Virus record (IMG/VR): IMGVR_UViG_3300021962_000096
Location: 1 to 64,000 of that record
DNA length: 64,000 nt
Source: a virus
Strand: one strand, 5' to 3'
Shown: piece after piece, positions 51,101 through 60,014 of the stretch
How the letters are laid out: every line of letters starts with the position of its first letter
Position numbering within the stretch: position 1 is the first letter of the stretch
Notes under the pieces: generated by a model
What the model saw: only the letters and a program-made list of their open reading frames with translations
The model's database searches: none
Told to the model about the DNA's origin: nothing
Translations under genes and position numbers: made by a program

Positions 51101-54100
51101 AGACAAACCTGGAAGTCTTCTAAAGTTATTTCCTCCATTTTTAATAGAAATTGATTCTATAGGTCCATATGCGTTCTTAGAATTTGTCGAATAATGCAAT
51201 ATGGAAGAAGATCTTTCATATGAAGTAGACTCTGGTTGCTTGTCGAGTGTATATTTGAAAGTTGTTCCGGATGAAACAGTTACATTATGCTTTCCGGAAT
51301 ATAAACTCTTATTTCTAACAATTTCATTATATCCAGTTACTCCATCATCTCTAATAATTGTCGATTTTTCTTCTGGAATAATGTTTGTGTTTATTGGAGA
51401 AAAATTATAATACAAAACTTTTGGAATATTTTTGTTTATCTTCAACTGCACTTTTGCGTTTGAAGATATTCCTATTTCGCCAATTCTAGAAACCTCAAAT
51501 TGATTTGAAGTTCTGGAAGATTCAAAAACACTATTGAATGATAAATCAGAATGGAATAGCATTTCAAATGCAGAATATTCTGTGGATTGCTGCAAGAATC
51601 TCAAGGAAGAATCTGAAACATCAAAAACAAGAGTGGAATCTTCATAAACTTGAATAGGTGGATTTACTAATCCAATTTCTCCAGAATACGCGCTAGTAAT
51701 TCCAATATAAGAAGGAATGGAACTTAATGCATCAGATTTTTTCTGTGATAGTTTGATGGTATTATTATCGACAACAATAACATAATATAATTCGCCATCA
51801 ATAGGACCATAACCATTCGAGGTAGTAGTATGAACGACCTTATCGCCAGATCTGAATCCATGATTGGTAATTGTAATCTCTGATTTTGAGGTGTTTACGC
51901 CAACAGAAGTGAATGATTTTGGATCAATCAAGATTCTTCTTGCTTTGTCATTATATTTTACAGTAACAGTTTTAGATCCTCCAACGTTTACATCGACAAA
52001 TACTGTTTCATTATTAAAAAGTCCGTGAGTATTCGCAAGAGATACTGTTACCTCATTCTTTTCTGCTGATCCAGTAACAACATTTGGATATTGTGTTTTA
52101 AAGCTATGATATACACCAGTTCCAATACCAGTAAAATATAATGTAGATGATTCTCTAATACTATCTCCAGCACCCACAAAGGAACCTGTGGATCCGAGAC
52201 CAACTTTAACTGTTGCAATACCGATCAAATCATTAGAAATTTTTGCAACGTAAAAAATTTCCTGATCTGATACTGAATAATCAGCACTAATGCCACCGAC
52301 AGAAACTTCGATTGGATCTCCTCCATAAGTTCTGTATAGAATTTGATCTCCAGTTTTGAGACCGTGATCTGGAAGATAAATTGATTTTTGTGGGACAAAT
52401 ATATTTGTCTTTCCTGCTCCTGGATTTGAAAAAACTATGGTTGTTCCAATTCCAACGGTTAGGGCAAGAGAATCAATCGGATTGAAGTAAAACTCTTTGT
52501 TTATTGTATAATTGAATGTCGTTTTATATCCTACATTAATCTTAAATTTTCTGTGATTTTGTCTTATTGTTGTTGTATTTGTATGCGCTGTAGAAACAGT
52601 GCCATTTTGACCTCTAAGAACTCTTATTCTTGATGTTTCGTGATCTACAGATAAAACTTTTACATCTTCAGTTCCAATCGAAAGGATATCATTTTCCTTT
52701 AAAGATGGATAAGATAAATCACCAAAAATATTTAAGTACGTTACTATTCCAGTAACACCAGCAGTACCAACTCCAACAGTGAGGACATATCTATCTGTTG
52801 ATATACCTGCTCTATATGCCCCTGCAAGGAGGGTGTTTGTAGTGCTTAGACCAGATACGACTACCTTATTGGTATTTGCCCAATAATGAGGATTTGGAGC
52901 AATCGCCAAGAAAGATCCCCCATTTGATATTGGCAAAAATTCAACATTAGAGATTGAACTAGTGGCAACACTAATAGATGTAATTTCTTTTCCTGAAATT
53001 TTGTCAACTTCAAGTAAAGTTCCATAACCTCCACTTCCTTCGAAGTTGATAATTGGTCTATCACCTACTTTATAATTCTGTCCACCTGTAACAATTCCTA
53101 CTCCATCAATCGAACCTTTAGATGTAGATTTAATCTCTGTCTTTTGATTTAAACTATTTGGAATATCTATGTAATTGTATGAACTTTGCTTTCCTTTTAT
53201 CTTATGAGTATTTGTAACTCTGATGTAATTAGTTTGATTTAAATCAACATCATCTTGATTAGATAATGATTTAAAGTTATAATTGTTTGGAATATTATTA
53301 TAGCAATTTCCTACAACATAAGGAAATACTGGTGACTTATATCCTTTATAAATTCCAGTAGAATCTGGTTTTTCACTTATAGATGAAAAATATGCATATG
53401 TGCCATTTGGATATTCTGGAGTGACACAAAATCTTCCATTATTTTCATCTAATACAAGTGGATCTGAACTTGGATAGAAGGTGTAATCCTCCACAAAAAA
53501 TCCTTCTGGGAATGGAGGGCGATCATTTGCAAGACTCAATCTATAACCACTCTTAACTTGTTTTATTACTCCCCCTGTCAGAGTAGAATATGCATATGGT
53601 CCGTAAATTGGATTTCCGTCGTATGCATACCCTATAATTGGAGAGTGATACAATGAATCAATTTCAAAACCATTATTGATTTTTAGATCTACAGATCCAT
53701 ATACTTTATTTCCTTTTGAGTCTATGCCAAATAAGGATTGTCTTAGGGATCTTGGTGAATATAAATGCGTATACTGAAGACCATATTGTAGATTCGTTCC
53801 ATTTGTAATAAATCCATCATCTCCAGTAAACTGCTCATAGTTAGCAATAACATTATTAACAGTCCAAGTTTTTATTGTGGCAGAAAACTTAGCACCTTTT
53901 CCTGATGAAATTACATTAATGGATGTATCTTGTCTATTGTAGGATACTCCACCATGAATGACGTTTACTGATTCTATTTGTCCGTTTACTACTACTGGAG
54001 TTATTACTGCTCCAACACCAGAACCAACAACTTGTAGAGTTGGAGATGAATTATATCCAGATCCTTTAGAATTTACTAAAACTTCTACAACTTGTCCATT

Positions 54101-57100
54101 ATTGACAATTGGAGTTAATTGTGCTTCTTCTCCAGTTTGAAGATTTATTAAAGGTTCTCTATTAAAGTTTAAAATTTCAGAAGATCCATATCCAACTCCA
54201 TCATTCGATAAATGAACAGATTCGACGGAACCTCTAAAAATTGGTTGAACTCTTGCCTTAAAATCTTCTGTTGATAACGAAGAAATGCCAATCTTTCCTT
54301 CAATAGTAACTTCTATTTCCGGATAATTGAAAATATGAGTTCCTAATCCAACATTTCTTAAATCTGCATACAATTTTGTATTATAAACTTGTCCATCAGA
54401 TCCAATTCCAGATTGATATAATCTGAAAGAATCATTATCTTTCTTATCAATATAATAACTTGTTTTTGGAATCAATCCAACTACAGAAGTACCATCCACA
54501 TCATAAACAATTCTTTCTCCCGTGGAAAAATTATGATTTGGAATAGTAATAGTATTACTCGCGGTATTAATTCCTACAATTCCAGTTGTTAGTTTTCTAT
54601 TAGTATATCCTTGACCTTCAGAAATTATGTTTATTTTTGAAATTACATTTTTCTTGGATACTGATTCGAGTGTATGATTTCCTGTTCCATAGTCAAGTAA
54701 AACAACAGTTCCGACTCCAAGTACTGCTTGATTTTCTGTTTGGTGTAGTTTTACGGTATAAGGATCGACAACGTTTACATAATAGACAGAATTGGTAGAA
54801 AGACCAGAAATTACCTGCCCTCCATTATTTTTGTATAGAACTTTTTCTGCATTTGTAAACTTATGATATGTAGTAAAACCAATTGTAGATACAGTTGTTC
54901 CTATGCCTACTTTTTGTCCAAGAACAGTTGAATTGAAATTTATATAATGAGTAACTTGATTTAATTTAACAGCCGCTTTTGCTCCTGTTCCATTTCCACC
55001 AGTTACTTTGATGACTGGAGTTTCAATATAATTAAATCCTGGTGAAATTATTCTAAGTTCTTTTAAAGAACCCGAAACAGAAACATAACCAGTAGCCCCT
55101 GTCCCTACAGAATCACTAATGTGCAAAATTGGCGGATTAATAATATCATAATCCTCTCCAGGAGCAGATACGTCAATTTTTTGGATAGACCCATAATATA
55201 CAGTATCAGTTGATTTGTAGTTTTGAAGTTCTACTCCATTAACAAATATGCCTGTCTTAGTTCCTGGAGTGGTCTCATATTTTTTGCCATCTTTTTCTGG
55301 TTTGGAAATTTCTCTAAGGAGTTTTTGCGTTCCTAAAGTTTTTCCTTTCAAATTATAAACTTCAAGTACTTGTCCAGTGATAGTTACTGGAGATGGTGTA
55401 CTTACAAAATTTCCATAGAAAAGATCAGATCTTCCTTTTGCAAATTGAACATTATTTTCATCTATTCTTTTAATAAAGTATAATCCCTCTTCGAAGTTAC
55501 TTCCCAAATTTCCTTCTGGATATGTAGTTTGAGTAACTCCAGAGAAAGTATCTAAGGTTTCTTTTACTGGGAAAGAATAATATACTGCATCGCCAGTATA
55601 AAAACCATGATCTTTAAGTGGAGAAATATTGTAGGTGTTGGTAGATCCAACACCTACAGGAGGAAATGTTCCAGAAAATATAATTTTTTTGGAAGTTACG
55701 TCAAGTGGTTGATTTCTATATGATGGTATAGATGGAGACGCTATAAGAGTTTTATTTCCATCAATATAAACATTTTCTACATTTGAATTTAAGTGGGATA
55801 TATTTGTAAAATAAGTTGCATTAACTTTTGACAACTTTTTAGTAAAAGTATATTTTTTGTTTACATCCAATAGAGTATCTGATCTCACACTTAAAGCATT
55901 GGCAGATGTAATATCAAATACTACTGCTTCTGTTTTTGTTCCTGTGGTATCTTCAATCGAGATAGTATTTCCTATTTTTAACAGAATTGTATCAAAAGTG
56001 GAAATAGAATATAACTTTTGTTGAGAATCTACTAAAGAAACACTTTTTACCTGATATGTTGGACTGGAATTAATTGTCCAAATATCGTTCGTTGAAGCAT
56101 CTTCTCCTAATGACTTAATATCAATCAGTTCTCCATTTTCATAATAATGGTTATTTGTATTTTCCGATGGATTTTCTAATACTGGAGTGATTCTTACTTT
56201 GATAAGGGATTGATCTACATTTGAATATCCATATGCATAAGTATTAATAAAAATATTTTCAGTATCTTTAATGGTATTTGTTATATTAGTACAATCAAAA
56301 AATTGAGTTAATGATTTATTTTTGTATGTTACTACACCAACAGTTCCATCAGAATAAGCAACATACAATTCTCCATCTTGAGGAAATCCCAGTGTTGAAT
56401 CGACATCAATATAACTAGATCCTGCTGAAATATTTCCTATTACTTTTGTTTTGGCATGTGCTTTAAAATTACCATAGATGGATCCATTTATTATGATATC
56501 TCTATCATAATTCGCATCAATACTAACTCTCCAGTAGTTTGAAGTTGTAAAACCTGTTGTAACTTTTTCTACTTTAGCAACAGGAGCATATGCTCTAGTT
56601 ATATCCTTATACTCATCTTGCTGAAGTGTATTTCTCTCCAATTCTGCAGGATTTCCGCTAATTGGAGTTACAATAAAATCTTTAGTAACTTGAAATTGAG
56701 AATCAGATGGTCTGAATAAAAACTCTTTTGGTCTGACTATCTCAGCTTTTTCTCCATAAAGAGCTTTAAACAAAATTTTAAAGGATTCGTCTGTTCCTCT
56801 TGTTTTGTAAAAATCTTTTATTTGTTTAATAAATCGAGACTGTTTTATTGCAATCTCTTTATTAGTTTCTTCGTCTGTTCCAGAAAATAATTCTCTATTC
56901 TCAAACCCAGGAGCAAGTCTATATTTTACTTTTTTGAAAAATTCTTTTAAGAAAAGAGCACTTAAATTTGTTACTCTTTTTAGTCCAACACCTTCTGGAC
57001 TATATTGAAGATCATGCTTTTCTTGATTAGATGTTGAAAAAATAAAATTCTCTGGATTTAAAGGGTCTTCGTAAGAGGTAATCCCTAAGAATCCCCTAAC

Positions 57101-57448
57101 ACATCCTTTAAATTGAATGTTACTTTTCTCTGTATAAAGAATTAATTCATTATCAACTTTAATTAAACCATAGTTATCAGGAAATCCCTGTGTAGATGCA
57201 ACATTAATCTCAGTATCAAAAAGTCCTATAGGCAAAGTTAGTTCTGCATCATTAACATATCGATCAGAAACTTCTTCGATACTATTATATTTGTCAATGT
57301 TGTTTAACAGATCCAGCGCTCCACCAGGATATTCCTGTGACAAGTAATACTTGGTAAAGAATTCTTGTACTGCTGGAAATTCTTCTCTGATATACGTAGG
57401 GAATTGATCGGCTACGATTTGATTGAATTTGATTCTGCTGCTTGTCAT
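45155..57448 (-). CDS. giant baseplate wedge protein at the gp7 position (4097 aa), with a YHYH domain
   Basis: A single uninterrupted 12.3-kb gene. The N-terminal about 240 residues (VADQFPTYIREEFPAVQEFF through FKILFKALYGEKAEIVRPKE) form a helical conserved head seen in other cyanophage baseplate giants. The rest is beta-rich, with many GVGTT/GxGYxxxP-type units (about residues 770-826, 1120-1160, 3366-3430, 3770-3843). A YHYH-type domain lies near residues 1256-1356 (IIGYAYDGNPIYGPYAYS, then ENNGRFCVTPEYPNGTYAYF). T4 gp7 is only 1032 residues; the assignment rests on position between gp6 and gp8. It likely forms a large part of the wedge plus protruding decorations. Confidence 0.85.
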   Translation of the reverse strand: MTSSRIKFNQIVADQFPTYIREEFPAVQEFFTKYYLSQEYPGGALDLLNNIDKYNSIEEVSDRYVNDAELTLPIGLFDTEINVASTQGFPDNYGLIKVDNELILYTEKSNIQFKGCVRGFLGITSYEDPLNPENFIFSTSNQEKHDLQYSPEGVGLKRVTNLSALFLKEFFKKVKYRLAPGFENRELFSGTDEETNKEIAIKQSRFIKQIKDFYKTRGTDESFKILFKALYGEKAEIVRPKEFLFRPSDSQFQVTKDFIVTPISGNPAELERNTLQQDEYKDITRAYAPVAKVEKVTTGFTTSNYWRVSIDANYDRDIIINGSIYGNFKAHAKTKVIGNISAGSSYIDVDSTLGFPQDGELYVAYSDGTVGVVTYKNKSLTQFFDCTNITNTIKDTENIFINTYAYGYSNVDQSLIKVRITPVLENPSENTNNHYYENGELIDIKSLGEDASTNDIWTINSSPTYQVKSVSLVDSQQKLYSISTFDTILLKIGNTISIEDTTGTKTEAVVFDITSANALSVRSDTLLDVNKKYTFTKKLSKVNATYFTNISHLNSNVENVYIDGNKTLIASPSIPSYRNQPLDVTSKKIIFSGTFPPVGVGSTNTYNISPLKDHGFYTGDAVYYSFPVKETLDTFSGVTQTTYPEGNLGSNFEEGLYFIKRIDENNVQFAKGRSDLFYGNFVSTPSPVTITGQVLEVYNLKGKTLGTQKLLREISKPEKDGKKYETTPGTKTGIFVNGVELQNYKSTDTVYYGSIQKIDVSAPGEDYDIINPPILHISDSVGTGATGYVSVSGSLKELRIISPGFNYIETPVIKVTGGNGTGAKAAVKLNQVTHYINFNSTVLGQKVGIGTTVSTIGFTTYHKFTNAEKVLYKNNGGQVISGLSTNSVYYVNVVDPYTVKLHQTENQAVLGVGTVVLLDYGTGNHTLESVSKKNVISKINIISEGQGYTNRKLTTGIVGINTASNTITIPNHNFSTGERIVYDVDGTSVVGLIPKTSYYIDKKDNDSFRLYQSGIGSDGQVYNTKLYADLRNVGLGTHIFNYPEIEVTIEGKIGISSLSTEDFKARVQPIFRGSVESVHLSNDGVGYGSSEILNFNREPLINLQTGEEAQLTPIVNNGQVVEVLVNSKGSGYNSSPTLQVVGSGVGAVITPVVVNGQIESVNVIHGGVSYNRQDTSINVISSGKGAKFSATIKTWTVNNVIANYEQFTGDDGFITNGTNLQYGLQYTHLYSPRSLRQSLFGIDSKGNKVYGSVDLKINNGFEIDSLYHSPIIGYAYDGNPIYGPYAYSTLTGGVIKQVKSGYRLSLANDRPPFPEGFFVEDYTFYPSSDPLVLDENNGRFCVTPEYPNGTYAYFSSISEKPDSTGIYKGYKSPVFPYVVGNCYNNIPNNYNFKSLSNQDDVDLNQTNYIRVTNTHKIKGKQSSYNYIDIPNSLNQKTEIKSTSKGSIDGVGIVTGGQNYKVGDRPIINFEGSGGYGTLLEVDKISGKEITSISVATSSISNVEFLPISNGGSFLAIAPNPHYWANTNKVVVSGLSTTNTLLAGAYRAGISTDRYVLTVGVGTAGVTGIVTYLNIFGDLSYPSLKENDILSIGTEDVKVLSVDHETSRIRVLRGQNGTVSTAHTNTTTIRQNHRKFKINVGYKTTFNYTINKEFYFNPIDSLALTVGIGTTIVFSNPGAGKTNIFVPQKSIYLPDHGLKTGDQILYRTYGGDPIEVSVGGISADYSVSDQEIFYVAKISNDLIGIATVKVGLGSTGSFVGAGDSIRESSTLYFTGIGTGVYHSFKTQYPNVVTGSAEKNEVTVSLANTHGLFNNETVFVDVNVGGSKTVTVKYNDKARRILIDPKSFTSVGVNTSKSEITITNHGFRSGDKVVHTTTSNGYGPIDGELYYVIVVDNNTIKLSQKKSDALSSIPSYIGITSAYSGEIGLVNPPIQVYEDSTLVFDVSDSSLRFLQQSTEYSAFEMLFHSDLSFNSVFESSRTSNQFEVSRIGEIGISSNAKVQLKINKNIPKVLYYNFSPINTNIIPEEKSTIIRDDGVTGYNEIVRNKSLYSGKHNVTVSSGTTFKYTLDKQPESTSYERSSSILHYSTNSKNAYGPIESISIKNGGNNFRRLPGLSTSFISDLGSNAILSLSGSNIGKIVSKKIIDIGYDLPSDKTLKPKAKLPQVCTIESLSSIESISITSFGRGYTVAPQLVLIDGRRKEVLPEVDLKFKLGDVKVEILKNTYALSRTTPIIIPIYNSNGVGISSLSFNSSDQTVTATLSVGFSTAESFPFNVGDEIFVENASVTGATGNIKGFNSNEYNYNFFEVTQVSKNIGGIGIVTYSMSNVLDDNGDVANFDATNSAVRIIPRKYMPTFDVKVSSNSFAIGETAKFGNNNECIIEGYNSNANILKVRAQEQISVGDIIEGKSTQTKATVNEVESYDGFYSIESSSLRKGGWENNAGFLGDNSTRLQDNDYYQNFSYSIKSRVPLETWDDAVSSLNHTTGFKKFSDLQIESKLDYVSNRDLVVDLPAPNDIPGIQVIVDLIGMGDLNCVYDFDLVKENSFTVDGKIVSDEIIFQNAILTDYSESIGNRVLIIDDISYLFNSNPRPTRFSPVARFDLADSRVRKFITYAKDIRYTGERQVLLVTLLYDNDNLSYMNQFGRVESVSDLGSFDFAISGTEGVLNFYPVKYSLNDYAVSALTIGINDSYVSGLGTTTIGDSVRIVGASKSDVVSSIVEIPSYYSSVKGIVEITGHNGEYEYNEFNLVHNGTEIEFIDYGQLSNHSYDIFSGSGLGTFWPYISGSTLKVDFTTNLGLSTTGFGATVNAWFVALADTNYSGIGSTALRYGELKSSYVAISSSSTPTTHIVSDYVDLYDGGYFLVQASDPDSGDHQFSEVVAVDDDSDGFITEFAILETNQNLGVVGISKTDDITKITFEPVADRNIQVKVFSHLIRPTNDTGTNITLDFNNSIVDSYQGLYEGTLSNIKRAFPLNHDNNPIFRREVDCSSSTNVNVSNNTIQIPNHYFVSGEEVQYRVAGTGSSNAIGIASTSFVGVGITTKLPGSVYIIKLNESEVQLARTAAEALAYVPVPINITSVGIGTSHSFTSKKQNSKVVVAIDNVIQSPIVSTAITASLAKATTTTENVLEFSGITSFFGTDLIQIDDEIMRIQSIGVGATNSVRVRRAWMGTGLAGHGTDAKITKINGNYNIIDSTINFVDPPYGQTPLSTSTNKPSERDWIGITTGSKFQGRSFMRSGTQGSDEETYTRNYIFDDISENFDGQTKVFTLTSSGSSVTQIADKNAIITINDIFQGPGLTRDYTLISDETVGITSIQFTGTASSVGYDVNNASIPVGGVIVSVGSTFGFGLQDLVSAGGTAVVSAAGTIASISIGNSGSGYRSGIQTVVNVGVYTSSTSTYSITNIGTAAISNGHIVSVAITNPGAGYTNTSAPYVVFDAPLSYSNIPLVYSSQSTPGFGTEAKINIVVGSASSVVDFEIINLGYGYGNGEILTVETGGPTGIPTDPTKPYSEFQISIQQIFNDRFAGWSIGQLQIIDDVSSQFNGTDSIFPIRVAGDLISIRSSRGSNIDVQATLLVFVNDVLQVPGEGYLFPGGSLIEFTEPPKSGDTCKILFYKGSGDIDVVDRDIVETVKVGDELTINYNPDLGQTTIFQEEARTVTEIKSIDFVGTNPYFGPGNSDNEQMIRPVTWCKQTEDKIIDEKEVGKDRDHYEANIFPTAYVTQTVGTGVTIIYVDTLRTLFNAANENNASLLFQNKINILSQDSFTSAAATATVSSAGTITSFTISDGGSGFASIPSVTLSNPIGIGSTASATASILNGSVVAIAVSNPGSGYASTNPPKVLIQDEPSVLETDNVQSYSGDYGTIVGFGVTTSGLTTKVIFDLFIPTDSDLRGTHYVSSASTISGISTGDYFVVRDSNIGFAVTNFETRRTNSTTIGICKSHFDGVYQVNDFHVTFRPVTGIGTVSVVRVFANVAGLGSQSLSNITGIGSVGLGVTSLGGNIEYSQVAISSVTFDSSTITFDSTLYSFDNQGNITGIAFSGNVLDSAFFGRYSWGKIVVEGRTSSNEFNFYGDNGVTGISTSALITRERYLKYRNYIN

Positions 57449-57451
57449 TCT

Positions 57452-59377
57452 TTATACTCTTACTAAATTCCCAGTGGTGTAACTAGAGGATACGATATAG
57501 TTAGATCCTGAAACATCAAGACCCGATGCAATATTGTCTGATACCATTTCAATAGTGCTCTTAGAAACATCTAATTGCAAATAAAGATCTTGAAAACCAA
57601 CAACATCATTGGATTGTGGAATTGCGGAAATTTCTATAATTTGTTGACCATCCTTTTCTTTTCCAGATTGGATGTTTATCGCACTTAAGGTAATAATACC
57701 ATTTACGTAGTCAATTCTTCCGACATTTCTTTTTCTGATGGTAACAGCGTTAGAATTTGGAGAAGGAACATTGAATAAGAAAATAGAACCATTTAGTCTA
57801 TCCGAATCTGGAATATCGGAAAGATATACATCACCAGTGATTCCTTGAACTCTAAACGCGGTTGATTTAATATTATATCCAGTCAAATTGCCAATATAAA
57901 ATTGATTGCCGAAACCAATTTGATATTCTGCAAAAGTATTTAACAGCACACGAAGATCTCTTCTCATTCTAATCTTCGTAATATTCGATGTTATTGCTTG
58001 ATTACTGTCATCAATGATTTTTTGGAACTTACTATACTTAAATCTTGCTCCATATCTGTTTAATTCAGTAGAATCTGCATATTTTTCAACGTTTCCGCGA
58101 ATAATTGATGAAAGTTCCGCTGCATTTGCCGCTTGATTTGTGTTATAATACACTTGAGACTCAGTTTCAAGGTAAAGATACTTCAAATCAAGGATTTCTG
58201 GGACAATTCCCGCTACAGAGTACTTTTTCAACTCCCTAACAATGTCTTGTTTGATCAAATTTGGAAGAAAATCGCCAAATTTGGGTTTAATGCTGATAAA
58301 AACCTTTCCATATTGAGGTGGAACTAGGTCTTCTCCACCAAAAACAGAGATAGATTCGGTTTCTGGGTAAACTTTTGATGGAATTAGCACTTCATAGTCG
58401 GATGCTGTGAGTGCTCTGTTCTGTGATGAGTAGATTTTTGGTGCAAATTTACGAATTGACTCGATTGATTCGATAGAATCTCCGCCAGCAGCTCCAAGAT
58501 CAGTGCCTAAAATCGAAATTCCAGAAGAAACTACGTACTCTATACCGTTTCTGGTGTATACAAGGCGTCCACTGAAGGCAAAATTACTAACTCCATTGGC
58601 ACTATCGCCGTTAGATGTAATATAAACTGCCTCAATGATGTTACCTTCCTGCAATTTCTTACCAAAAATGCCATCACCAAAGGTAATTTCATATCTTTCA
58701 TCTTCAATCTCTTGTAAGAAGAAGATTTTAGACTCACTATTCAATCCAAAAAGATCATCTTTGCGATGATAATATACCCATGTGGTAGATGCTGTCGAAT
58801 CTTTAACCCTTACAACTAAAGTATCTGTATCAACCCCAACATTATCAATAATAAAACGTTGATTTGGATTTGTTGAATTTACTGTATATTCCTGTCTAAT
58901 TCTATTTCCCTCGCATATTTCTAGTTCATCGAAAGATGCAATTCCATTTACAACTGCGACTGTTGTATCTTCTGGTCTTGAGAATACAAAACTTTGATTG
59001 GCAAAGTTTCCTGTGGATGCAGCAACAATTCCTCTTTGCAGTGTTAGAGATGTTGGAACAGGAGTAATACCAGTACAATCAACGAAAAAACTTACAGTTG
59101 CTCTTGCTGCTCTTCTTGATCTTGGAGTATATCCAATTGATCTTGCAAGTGCAACTACGTTTTCTCTGAGTGTAGCAGACTCAAGAAATACCTCATTCGC
59201 AAGCATGTTCGCATTATAAGATGAGACATATGTGTTATATGCCATCAAATTAATGATCGAACTTAGGTTAGATCCTTCAAAATCATAATCAGTAAAATTT
59301 GGATCTGATCGTATGTACTCAATCAGAAGCGCTTTTATTTGATCAAAGTCTAGTGAAGTAAAGTTTTGAAGTGTCAT
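57452..59377 (-). CDS. 6: gp6, baseplate wedge protein
   Basis: 641 residues; T4 gp6 is 660. It belongs to the baseplate J/gp47 family: the N-terminal DFDQIKALLIEYIRSDPNFT, ALARSIGYTPRSRRAARATV and the VRVKDSTASTTWVYY segments are conserved, as is GDGIFGKKLQEGNIIEAVYI then TSNG. It makes the ring of wedges around the hub. Its start directly follows the gp25 stop, the usual gp25-gp6 arrangement. Confidence 0.96.
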   Translation of the reverse strand: MTLQNFTSLDFDQIKALLIEYIRSDPNFTDYDFEGSNLSSIINLMAYNTYVSSYNANMLANEVFLESATLRENVVALARSIGYTPRSRRAARATVSFFVDCTGITPVPTSLTLQRGIVAASTGNFANQSFVFSRPEDTTVAVVNGIASFDELEICEGNRIRQEYTVNSTNPNQRFIIDNVGVDTDTLVVRVKDSTASTTWVYYHRKDDLFGLNSESKIFFLQEIEDERYEITFGDGIFGKKLQEGNIIEAVYITSNGDSANGVSNFAFSGRLVYTRNGIEYVVSSGISILGTDLGAAGGDSIESIESIRKFAPKIYSSQNRALTASDYEVLIPSKVYPETESISVFGGEDLVPPQYGKVFISIKPKFGDFLPNLIKQDIVRELKKYSVAGIVPEILDLKYLYLETESQVYYNTNQAANAAELSSIIRGNVEKYADSTELNRYGARFKYSKFQKIIDDSNQAITSNITKIRMRRDLRVLLNTFAEYQIGFGNQFYIGNLTGYNIKSTAFRVQGITGDVYLSDIPDSDRLNGSIFLFNVPSPNSNAVTIRKRNVGRIDYVNGIITLSAINIQSGKEKDGQQIIEISAIPQSNDVVGFQDLYLQLDVSKSTIEMVSDNIASGLDVSGSNYIVSSSYTTGNLVRV

Positions 59378-59779
59378 TTATCTTGCTGATACGAGAGCAA
59401 ATTCTAATACTTGTGTTGGCATGGGACTACCAATTATGTCATATTCAATCCTAACGTCGAAAATATAAGCATCATAGTTAGGTGTTACTTTTACATTATT
59501 AAGTCTAACTCTTGGTTCAAAGTTTTTAATCGACATCATAATTTCATTTTTAATTTCTCTTGCAGAGAATTCATCCATATTTTCAAATAAAGATGCTCCA
59601 ATATGAGAACCAAATGTAGGATTAAAGGGAACTTCGCCTGGTATGGTAAGAACAATATTTCTTATAGCACGATTGATCGCATTGACATTTTTAAGTGCTA
59701 CAAGATCATCCGTCAATGGATTCATTCCGAATGTCATTGATATATCTTTAAATCCTTGACTGACTCTTTCCAGAGGCAT
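59378..59779 (-). CDS. 25: gp25, baseplate wedge protein (lysozyme-like fold family)
   Basis: 133 residues; T4 gp25 is 132. Conserved features: LVALKNVNAINRAIRNIVLT, IPGEVPFNPTFGSHIGASLF, and C-terminal EPRVRLNNVKV. gp25 joins the wedge to the sheath and initiates sheath assembly together with gp6. It is the first gene of the baseplate operon here, preceded by a terminator and late promoter. Confidence 0.97.
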   Translation of the reverse strand: MPLERVSQGFKDISMTFGMNPLTDDLVALKNVNAINRAIRNIVLTIPGEVPFNPTFGSHIGASLFENMDEFSAREIKNEIMMSIKNFEPRVRLNNVKVTPNYDAYIFDVRIEYDIIGSPMPTQVLEFALVSAR

Positions 59780-59806
59780 GAGTATAGAAACGCACTTTAA
59801 TAAGGT

Positions 59807-59814
59807 TATTTATT
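59807..59814 (-). promoter_or_regulatory. late promoter for the baseplate operon
   Basis: Minus-strand AATAAATA (context ATGAATAAATAACC), directly after the T-run of the hairpin at 59817-59846 and 28-35 bases before the gp25 ATG. Confidence 0.65.
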
Positions 59815-59816
59815 CA

Positions 59817-59846
59817 TAAAAAAAGAGGGTGAATGAATCACCCTCT
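59817..59846 (-). terminator. rho-independent terminator upstream of gp25
   Basis: Minus-strand GAGGGTGA, loop TTCAT, TCACCCTC, then seven T. The stem is a perfect 8 bp (59825-59845). It ends transcripts coming from the glycosyltransferase and 45-residue genes. Confidence 0.9.
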
Positions 59847-59850
59847 CTTA

Positions 59851-59988
59851 TTATCCTCTACCTTGTCCTCTATACCTTTTCTTCTTTCCGTTTCTTGCAG
59901 ATGCCGAGAGAAGCGTATTTTTCGAGTTGCCTTGACGAGTTTTTTTCGGCTTACCGGGGGTATAATTCCCACCTTTCATAATTGCCAT
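59851..59988 (-). CDS. small highly basic conserved protein (45 aa)
   Basis: Read directly: ATG at 59988 with a GGAGAT ribosome site, stop at 59851. The sequence begins MAIMKGGNYTPGKPKKTRQG and ends KKKRYRGQGRG; 14 of its 45 residues are Lys or Arg. I recall near-identical small proteins in many T4-like cyanophages, always hypothetical. The lack of structure and strong charge suggest binding to nucleic acid, possibly a packaged or ribosome/RNA-associated peptide. A terminator follows directly after the stop codon. Confidence 0.8.
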   Translation of the reverse strand: MAIMKGGNYTPGKPKKTRQGNSKNTLLSASARNGKKKRYRGQGRG

Positions 59989-60014
59989 AATTTATCTCCG
60001 AGAAATTTTGTAGA

